47,904 bases of DNA from Pokkaliibacter plantistimulans. GTDB taxonomy: Bacteria > Pseudomonadota > Gammaproteobacteria > Pseudomonadales > Balneatricaceae. The notes under the pieces are model-generated. The model made no database searches. It was not told the DNA's origin and worked only from the letters and a program-made list of their open reading frames with translations. Location: NCBI RefSeq assembly GCF_003194385.1, contig NZ_LAPT01000087.1, positions 1 through 47,904 of the forward strand, read 5' to 3'. This document shows positions 42,987 through 47,904 of this stretch, in pieces. Numbering within the stretch: the stretch's first letter is position 1; each line of letters starts with the position of its first letter. The position numbers and the translations under genes were made by a program.

Positions 42987-43489
42987 GCTCGCAAACACCA
43001 TCGTTTTCCACGCCGCCATCGGTAGCGGCGCAGATCGCCAGGTTGCCCGAGATGCCGATGGCAGAGATCCGGGCACTCTGGCAGAAACTGGTCGGTGGCG
43101 ACACGCCCACCCACAACCGTCATTTCCTCGAACGCCGGATTGCTTACCGTCTGCAGGAGTTGGAGTTCCGCAAGGTCGATGCCAATCTGCTGGATCGCAA
43201 CCAGCGTCGCATCGAATCACTGGTCGAAACCGGTAAGGTGAAGAAACGCGACCGCGATTACCGTCCGGCCGCAGGCACGGTACTGGTCCGGGAATACAAA
43301 GGCGTCGAGTACCGCGTGATCGCAACCGCCGACGGCCAGTATGACTTCCAGGGACGCATGTACCCGAGCCTCTCGATGATCGCCCGCGAAATCACCGGCA
43401 TGCGCTGGTCGGGTCCGCTGTTCTTTGGCCTCAAGCCGCCGTCCAACACTAAGGCCAAGCCGTCCACCGAGAAGAGAGGTGGGCGATGA
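42983..43489 (+). CDS. DUF2924 protein
   Basis: 168 residues. The DUF2924 pattern is clear: LPEMPMAEIRALWQKLVGGDTPTHNRHFLERRIAYRLQELEF..., then PAAGTVLVREYKGVEYRVIATADGQYDFQGRMYPSLSMIAREITGMRWSGPLFFGL. Such proteins always accompany the serine recombinase that follows, overlapping by four bases here, and probably help it recognise its DNA site or control direction. No biochemical role is established. Confidence 0.9.
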   Translation: MSSQTPSFSTPPSVAAQIARLPEMPMAEIRALWQKLVGGDTPTHNRHFLERRIAYRLQELEFRKVDANLLDRNQRRIESLVETGKVKKRDRDYRPAAGTVLVREYKGVEYRVIATADGQYDFQGRMYPSLSMIAREITGMRWSGPLFFGLKPPSNTKAKPSTEKRGGR

Positions 43490-44841
43490 GTGAAGTCTTG
43501 AAGCGCCGTATGCGCTGTGCAGTCTACACGCGCAAATCCACCGATGAAGGGCTGGACCAAGAGTACAACTCGATCGACGCCCAGCGCGATGCCGGTCATG
43601 CCTACATTGCCAGCCAGCGCGCCGAAGGCTGGATACCGGTCGCCGACGATTACGACGATCCCGCTTTTTCCGGCGGCAACATGGAACGCCCGGCGCTCCA
43701 GCGCATGATGGCGGATATCGAGGCCAGCAAGATCGACGTGGTCGTCATCTACAAGATCGATCGTCTGACGCGCAGCCTGGCGGACTTCTCCAAGATGGTA
43801 GAAGTGTTCGAGCGCTACGGCGTGTCGTTCGTGTCGGTCACCCAGCAGTTCAACACGACGACCTCCATGGGTCGGCTGATGCTGAACATCCTGCTGTCCT
43901 TCGCGCAGTTCGAGCGCGAGGTCACTGGCGAGCGCATCCGCGACAAGATCGCGGCCAGCAAGCGCAAGGGTATGTGGATGGGTGGCGTGCCGCCGCTGGG
44001 CTATGACGTCGAGAACCGGCGGTTGGTGCCCAACGAGCGTGAGGCCAATCTGATCCGGAACATCTTCCAGCGATTCGTCGAACTTGGGTCCAGCACCGCA
44101 CTGGTCAAAGAGCTGAAACTGGATGGCGTGACGTCAAAGGCGTGGACCACACAAGATGGCAAAGCTCGCGATGGCAGGCCGATCGACAAGGGCCACATCT
44201 ACAAGCTCCTGAGCAACCGCACCTACCTTGGCGAGTTGCGGCACAAGGACCAGTGGTACCAGGCCGAACACCCGCCGATCATCAGCCGCGAACTATGGGA
44301 CAGCGTCCACGCGATCCTGGAGACGAATGGCCGGGTGCGGGGCAACACGACGCGGGCCAAGGTTCCCTATCTGCTCAAGGGCATCGTGTTCGGCAACGAC
44401 GGGCGCGCGCTGTCGCCGTGGCACACCACCAAGAAGAATGGTCGGCGCTACCGTTACTACGTGCCCCAGCGTGATGCCAAGGAACACGCGGGTGCCTCGG
44501 GGCTGCCGCGACTGCCTGCCGCAGAACTCGAATCGGCGGTGCTTGATCAACTGCGCGCGATCCTGCGTGCACCGAATTTGCTCGGCGATATGCTACCGCA
44601 AGCGATCAAACTCGACCCGACCCTGGACGAGGCCAAGATCACCGTGGCCATGACCCGACTCGACGCGATTTGGGATCAACTGTTCCCAGCGGAGCAAACC
44701 CGGATCGTCAAGCTGCTGGTGGAGAAGGTGATCGTGTCGCCCAATGACCTCGAAGTGCGACTGCGCGCCAACGGCATCGAGCGGCTGGTGCTGGAACTGC
44801 GTCCCGAGCCGGTCGAGCAACAAGCGGAGGCCCTGGCATGA
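43486..44841 (+). CDS. Large serine recombinase/resolvase-family integrase
   Basis: 451 residues. The N-terminal catalytic domain has the nucleophile S18 in YTRKSTDEG, conserved arginines and the loop IYKIDRLTRSLADFSKM. A recombinase DNA-binding domain follows (about 165-260; KRKGMWMGGVPPLGYDVENRRLVPNEREANLIRNIFQRF). Where most members have a zinc ribbon with four cysteines, this one has LLKGIVFGNDGRALSPWHT with no cysteine, as is usual for the DUF2924-linked group. It is the candidate integrase for the prophage or the whole island. Coupled by ATGA overlaps to both neighbours. Confidence 0.92.
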   Translation: MSEVLKRRMRCAVYTRKSTDEGLDQEYNSIDAQRDAGHAYIASQRAEGWIPVADDYDDPAFSGGNMERPALQRMMADIEASKIDVVVIYKIDRLTRSLADFSKMVEVFERYGVSFVSVTQQFNTTTSMGRLMLNILLSFAQFEREVTGERIRDKIAASKRKGMWMGGVPPLGYDVENRRLVPNEREANLIRNIFQRFVELGSSTALVKELKLDGVTSKAWTTQDGKARDGRPIDKGHIYKLLSNRTYLGELRHKDQWYQAEHPPIISRELWDSVHAILETNGRVRGNTTRAKVPYLLKGIVFGNDGRALSPWHTTKKNGRRYRYYVPQRDAKEHAGASGLPRLPAAELESAVLDQLRAILRAPNLLGDMLPQAIKLDPTLDEAKITVAMTRLDAIWDQLFPAEQTRIVKLLVEKVIVSPNDLEVRLRANGIERLVLELRPEPVEQQAEALA

Positions 44842-45290
44842 GCGACATCCGCATCCAGAAAACCGGCGAGCCGGACATCCTGCAGACCAGCGACGGCAGG
44901 CTGACCCTGTCCGTGCCGATCCAGATCAAGCGCCGCAGTGGCCGCAAACTGGTCACCTTGCCGAACGGCGAAACCGCGCCGGTCAGACCGTGGGACGTAG
45001 CACCGTCCTCCATCCAGTTGGCGTTGGCCAGAGGCCACCGCTGGTTGGCGATCCTGGAGTCAGGAGAGGCGAAGTCCTTGAAGGAGATCGCTACGCGGGA
45101 AGGAATTGACAACAGCTACGTCAGCCGGATGGTCAACCTGACCACACTGGCACCCGACATCGTGGCGGCCATCCTGGACGACGCACTGCCGAACCACATC
45201 ACATTGTTCGATCTGGCGGTTGATCCGCCGGCGCTGTGGGATGAGCAGCGGGAAAGAATCTGGGTCACCACGTGTAGCGTGTCCCGCTAA
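44838..45290 (+). CDS. HTH protein of the recombinase operon
   Basis: 150 residues. A helix-turn-helix is visible at about 80-125 (EAKSLKEIATREGIDNSYVSRMVNLTTLAPDIVAAILDD), resembling the KorB/ParB type. It is the last gene of the four-gene recombinase operon and overlaps the recombinase by four bases. Proteins of this kind are usually found with DUF2924-linked recombinases and are presumed directionality or regulatory factors. It converges with the 284-residue gene; a hairpin at 45310-45330 lies between. Confidence 0.75.
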   Translation: MSDIRIQKTGEPDILQTSDGRLTLSVPIQIKRRSGRKLVTLPNGETAPVRPWDVAPSSIQLALARGHRWLAILESGEAKSLKEIATREGIDNSYVSRMVNLTTLAPDIVAAILDDALPNHITLFDLAVDPPALWDEQRERIWVTTCSVSR

Positions 45291-45309
45291 TTGCAGCGGT
45301 ATACAGATC

Positions 45310-45330
45310 TGATCCATTCAGCATGGATCA
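45310..45330. terminator. Hairpin between convergent genes
   Basis: Perfect 8-bp stem tgatccat (45310-45317) / atggatca (45323-45330), 5-base loop, between the recombinase operon and the TIGR04255 operon, overlapping the stop codon of the latter. No T tract, so termination is only a possibility. Confidence 0.35.
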
Positions 45331-46179
45331 AGGTGTGATCATTGGTTGTGGCGGGTCTTCTTGGAGACTCATATGTTCCAGACGCCATTGCTTCAGCATC
45401 TCACGTTGAGCGACGGTAATGGCACTGTCCGAAATTGGGTCGCAATACATGAGGCAGATGTTTTTCCATCCTAAGTCCTTGGGGTGAAAGGCTGCCTCGA
45501 AAAGCTCTTCCAGTGCTTCAGCTGCCTTGCTTGCGACTTGTGCAGCAGTCGGCTCGTCTCGAAGGCTGTCATAGAGCACGACAATCCCAAGCTGATAGAC
45601 GTCATCCGGCCCATCGCGCTCAACGTCTTTACCTTCATCAAGATCGAAAAGCAGTGCGCGTATGTAATCGCCACCGTCTGCCAAGACGCTCTCTATGCGT
45701 TTAAGAAAGGTTCGTTTTCCGGGTAGGTTGGCGCTACGCAGGCGATCCTCAAAAGCTTCTGGAAACGCGGCGCGGTGATAGCGAGACGCGAGCCACCGCT
45801 GAAGTATTCCGATACCCTGGCCATCGAGCCATATGTCTTGGCGGGGTTGAGTGGAAAATAGTTCATGCTTTGCTACTGGCCGCTTACTCGTTGCCAATAG
45901 TTCAATTGCTATAGATCCGGCTTCTGACTGATATTCGATATGCAGGCGCCTGGCAGTTTTGCCGAATGAATCGCCACCAAGCTTGTCAATGCGTTTTCCG
46001 ATCACGATCTCAACACATGGTTCTTTGTCCTGCGATGCTGATAGGTCGCAGTCGTGGGAAGCGACCACAGCGAAGTGCTGATCATCACATTCGGGTGTCA
46101 GCAGATCGAGCGCCTTCGCTGCTTCAAGAGTTACGACATTGCCTTGGCGCCATGAAAACTGCCGATCGTTGTCTGCCAT
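45328..46179 (-). CDS. Hypothetical protein of the TIGR04255 operon
   Basis: 283 residues from the ATG at 46179 (GAGGAG 8 bases upstream). The N-terminal part has FSWRQGNVVTLEAAKALDLL followed by FAVVASHDCDLSASQDKEPCVEIVIGKRI; a conserved 'S-[HQ]-D-C-D' pattern of this type is found in an uncharacterised family beside TIGR04255 and HTH genes. The Cys and His could bind metal. The C-terminal half is helical (AAQVASKAAEALEELFEAAFHPKD). It starts 11 bases after the HTH gene. Role not known. Confidence 0.6.
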   Translation of the reverse strand: MADNDRQFSWRQGNVVTLEAAKALDLLTPECDDQHFAVVASHDCDLSASQDKEPCVEIVIGKRIDKLGGDSFGKTARRLHIEYQSEAGSIAIELLATSKRPVAKHELFSTQPRQDIWLDGQGIGILQRWLASRYHRAAFPEAFEDRLRSANLPGKRTFLKRIESVLADGGDYIRALLFDLDEGKDVERDGPDDVYQLGIVVLYDSLRDEPTAAQVASKAAEALEELFEAAFHPKDLGWKNICLMYCDPISDSAITVAQREMLKQWRLEHMSLQEDPPQPMITP

Positions 46180-46190
46180 GCAATGGCTCC

Positions 46191-46859
46191 TCACGCATTT
46201 TCATCAAGGTGAGGAGAGCCAAATTCTGTGGAAGTATCGGGAGTCGCAGATCTTCCCGCTAGGCGTGCAGCGAGACGCTGGCGTTGCTGGGATTCCCTGA
46301 CCAGAGTGGTAGCGAGCGTTTTTGCCAACTCCGCGACATTTCCGTTTTCTCTGACGGCGTCCAAAATGGACTGGCCACCAGCAATCTTTCTGCGGAAAAA
46401 TTGAGGGGATGCCTCGATTCCAGCTTCAAGAAATACGTCAGTAGCTCGTGCCAGCTCTGAGAGACGTTGTGCGTTTCGCGGCGAAAGAGTGCCTCCCTTA
46501 ATCCACTCATGTACCGCTTGTCGCGATACGCCAAATACCCTGGAAAGCTCAGAAACTGAGATCTTTGTGACCGCACGAATGTGTGCGATGTCTCGAGCAG
46601 ATTCACTGATGGTGCCTTCCGAGTTTTCGCTCTGTCCGCTGATCTCGATTTGATTGATGTCCCAATTTGCAGTGGCCGCGCTAGCATGCAAATAGTTCGG
46701 CGACAGCAATCCAAACGTACCAGCGACGCAATAGGTCAAGATACGCCCACGAAGATTATTCTGTCGCGCCATGTCCACAAGAAGATCATCTTCTTTCGTA
46801 AACGCGGCAGTTCGGGTTATGGGTCTTGCTGGCCCATTGGACTGATAGGCTGCGTACAT
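46191..46859 (-). CDS. XRE-like HTH protein of the TIGR04255 operon
   Basis: 222 residues from the ATG at 46859, where AAGGAG sits 7 bases upstream; the longer reading from 46946 overlaps the previous gene and lacks a site. The HTH ISVSELSRVFGVSRQAVHEWIKGGTLSPRNAQRLSELARATDVFLEAG (about 100-150) is clear. The long N-terminal part is less structured, with a hydrophobic stretch ILTYCVAGTFGLLSPNYLHASA (about 39-60). It is probably the regulator of the operon and could bind the inverted repeat before the first gene. Confidence 0.7.
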   Translation of the reverse strand: MYAAYQSNGPARPITRTAAFTKEDDLLVDMARQNNLRGRILTYCVAGTFGLLSPNYLHASAATANWDINQIEISGQSENSEGTISESARDIAHIRAVTKISVSELSRVFGVSRQAVHEWIKGGTLSPRNAQRLSELARATDVFLEAGIEASPQFFRRKIAGGQSILDAVRENGNVAELAKTLATTLVRESQQRQRLAARLAGRSATPDTSTEFGSPHLDENA

Positions 46860-46878
46860 GGTTATCTCCTTTGCGTTT

Positions 46879-47682
46879 TTAGCTATTCCACGCTGAGACC
46901 GCGATCGGCGTAACAGTTGCGTCAAATGCAATCCCGACACCATCACGCAACACTTGCAGCTGAGATTTTATGAGTTCCAGATTGAAAGGGTGCCGACCTT
47001 CGATTGATGCATCGGTATCCACTATGGCATGAACGCCATTGATCTCGCGGAATCGATCGGCAACCTTCATTCCAATGGGTTGAAGATCCATAGGGAATCC
47101 AAGCGGCCCAGATTGGATGATCGTTCGTGCGAGAACGGCGCACTTGGCTGTTTGGATATGTGTTTCGGCAAACGAGTGAGAGACCGTGACTTCTTCCGGC
47201 AAACGGCTGCTGAGCCCGAGCACACCAGGCGCCAAGTAGTCAGTGAGTCCTGTCTCACCGCCAGGAGGAACGACTGCGTCGAGGTACCGTAGCCCAATCC
47301 GCTCGGAGTGGGCCAACGTGACGCATTCGTGAACGATGGCCAGCCCTCGCATGAATTCGTCAGCAAGGGATTCAAACGTTTCATACTCTGTCGTGTGAAA
47401 CGATAGGGCGTTCTGCTCGACGATGAATCCCCTAGTGCTGTCAGTACTAAAAAACATCAGCCGCTCGACTTGTTCAACGACTGGGGGCTGCGGCTGTGGG
47501 GCGTCTCCCAGTTGGGGCGCGAGCGTAAATGCCATGGCGATCCCCTTCTTAAAGTCGGGGTAGCCTGCTTTCCGCATGCGATCCTGAATGTCGGGTGCGT
47601 AGGAGCCGAGCCGAAGGACGGGGTTGTGCCGGACTTGGGCAATGGTGAAGTACACCGGTGCGTTCTTCATTTTTTGGCCCAT
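46879..47682 (-). CDS. TIGR04255-family protein
   Basis: 267 residues. The opening APVYFTIAQVRHNPVLRLGSYAPDIQDRMRKAGYPDF and the later HSERIGLRYLDAV and SGPLGFPMDLQPIGMKV fit TIGR04255, a family scattered among bacteria with no known biochemical role. It is the first gene of a three-gene operon (19-bp and 11-bp gaps) with an HTH gene second. GGAG stands 6 bases before the ATG at 47682. Operons of this form in mobile islands are suspected stress or defence units. No catalytic motif is seen. Confidence 0.8.
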   Translation of the reverse strand: MGQKMKNAPVYFTIAQVRHNPVLRLGSYAPDIQDRMRKAGYPDFKKGIAMAFTLAPQLGDAPQPQPPVVEQVERLMFFSTDSTRGFIVEQNALSFHTTEYETFESLADEFMRGLAIVHECVTLAHSERIGLRYLDAVVPPGGETGLTDYLAPGVLGLSSRLPEEVTVSHSFAETHIQTAKCAVLARTIIQSGPLGFPMDLQPIGMKVADRFREINGVHAIVDTDASIEGRHPFNLELIKSQLQVLRDGVGIAFDATVTPIAVSAWNS

Positions 47683-47706
47683 GGCACTCTCCAGTTGACG
47701 GCGGGA

Positions 47707-47757
47707 TTGACACTTTACAGTATAGTTGACACCTTGTGAAGCGGTAGGTTCACAAGG
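47707..47757 (-). promoter_or_regulatory. Promoter and operator of the TIGR04255 operon
   Basis: On the minus strand a -10-like TATACT (47724-47719) lies about 40 bp before the first gene. Just upstream is a perfect 9-bp inverted repeat (ccttgtgaa 47732-47740, ttcacaagg 47749-47757). A direct repeat of ttgacac (47707-47713 and 47726-47732) brackets the -10 region. Binding by the HTH protein would block RNA polymerase. Confidence 0.5.
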
Positions 47758-47786
47758 AAAGACACTGCTGTAAGCGCTGATGCAGA

Positions 47787-47904
47787 TGTAGTGGTCAACT
47801 ATTTCCGGACAGCTTCTTAGCTTCTTTTTCCCTCATCACCGGGGTTAAACCACCGTTGTGGCAATGAGGCCTCTGTTCGTTGTAATAGCTCATCAGGTAG
47901 TCAC
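47787..47904 (-). mobile_element. End of an IS3-family insertion sequence, transposase C-terminus
   Basis: On the minus strand, 47904 to 47795 reads DYLMSYYNEQRPHCHNGG and then LTPVMREKEAKKLSGNS with a stop: the C-terminus of an IS3-family OrfB transposase (rve domain, YNEQRPH). The rest lies outside the window. The element's terminal sequence TGTAGTGGTCAACTATTTCC begins about 47787. The IS marks a later insertion at the right end of the TIGR04255 operon. Confidence 0.8.

Larger units (their letters stand above)
33246..45290. mobile_element. Shrunken prophage with recombinase module
   Basis: Phage structural genes (head-tail joining, tail terminator, tail tube part), lysozyme part, early genes (AAA_24, helicase part, HTH), a repressor/ImmA pair and a serine recombinase operon are all present, but portal, terminase, capsid, tail tape measure and holin are absent. 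Gene overlaps are intact. The element can no longer make a virion. Confidence 0.75.

Noticed and set aside
33246-45290. A complete, inducible prophage
   Set aside because: Terminase, portal, capsid, tape measure and holin are missing, and structural genes are fused or frameshifted.

Overview
The window looks like a gammaproteobacterial chromosome segment followed by a long accessory region. The chromosomal part (about 0.3-4.5 kb) holds a COG3826-type 2-oxoglutarate/Fe(II) dioxygenase, a class I EPSP synthase (aroA) close to the enterobacterial type, a TDT-family anion transporter and a divergent LysR regulator. This gene content and the protein sequences suggest a free-living or marine gammaproteobacterium, perhaps of the Oceanospirillales/Pseudomonadales; the species cannot be named from the window. 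I found no intact tRNA or rRNA gene and no CRISPR array.

Layout. (1) 0.1-4.5 kb: core-like genes, preceded by a MITE-like repeat. (2) 4.6-9.7 kb, minus strand: a two-gene operon of an SNF2/RapA-type helicase and a long acidic partner protein. (3) 10.1-12.8 kb, plus strand: a run of six small genes (membrane protein, Rap1a/Tai-like secreted protein, unknown, ParE-toxin-like protein, GRDP-like protein with a Cys-rich tail, 42-residue Pro-rich protein). (4) 12.9-13.2 kb: a strong terminator and relics resembling tmRNA/tRNA 3' ends, the likely left edge of an island. (5) 13.2-17.3 kb, minus strand: a NurA-HerA-DCL(DUF3223) operon. (6) 17.5-32.0 kb, plus strand: one tightly packed operon led by a WYL-domain regulator: hsdM1-hsdM2-hsdS-hsdR (a type I restriction-modification set with two methylase genes), a DUF262/DUF1524 GmrSD-like enzyme, and a 1418-residue fusion of a Cas4/RecB-like nuclease with an SF1 helicase. 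(7) 32.0-45.3 kb: a shrunken prophage with an SPPY-type DNA methyltransferase, two in-frame gene chimeras (tail tube::lysozyme and AAA_24::DEAD-helicase tail), a frameshifted tail gene, early genes, an unknown two-gene cargo carrying a heptanucleotide repeat in its first gene, an XRE/ImmA-IrrE regulator pair, and a serine recombinase with DUF2924 and HTH partners. (8) 45.3-47.7 kb, minus strand: a three-gene TIGR04255/HTH/unknown operon behind an inverted-repeat promoter. (9) 47.79 kb to the edge: the end of an IS3-family element.

How it fits together. From about 13 kb onward nearly every gene belongs to a family tied to phage defence or to mobile DNA. The divergent NurA-HerA and WYL-led operons share a 254-bp control region that contains a palindrome and may be co-regulated. 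The observations most worth a second look are: the (GGTGGCA) repeat that puts the first gene of the 392/334-residue pair out of frame with its own well-placed start codon, which suggests phase variation of an undescribed cargo; the doubled hsdM; the pattern of in-frame deletion joints in the prophage relic, which keeps ATGA-coupled translation running into a DNA methyltransferase; and three unassigned small systems (SNF2 helicase pair, small-gene cluster, TIGR04255 trio).
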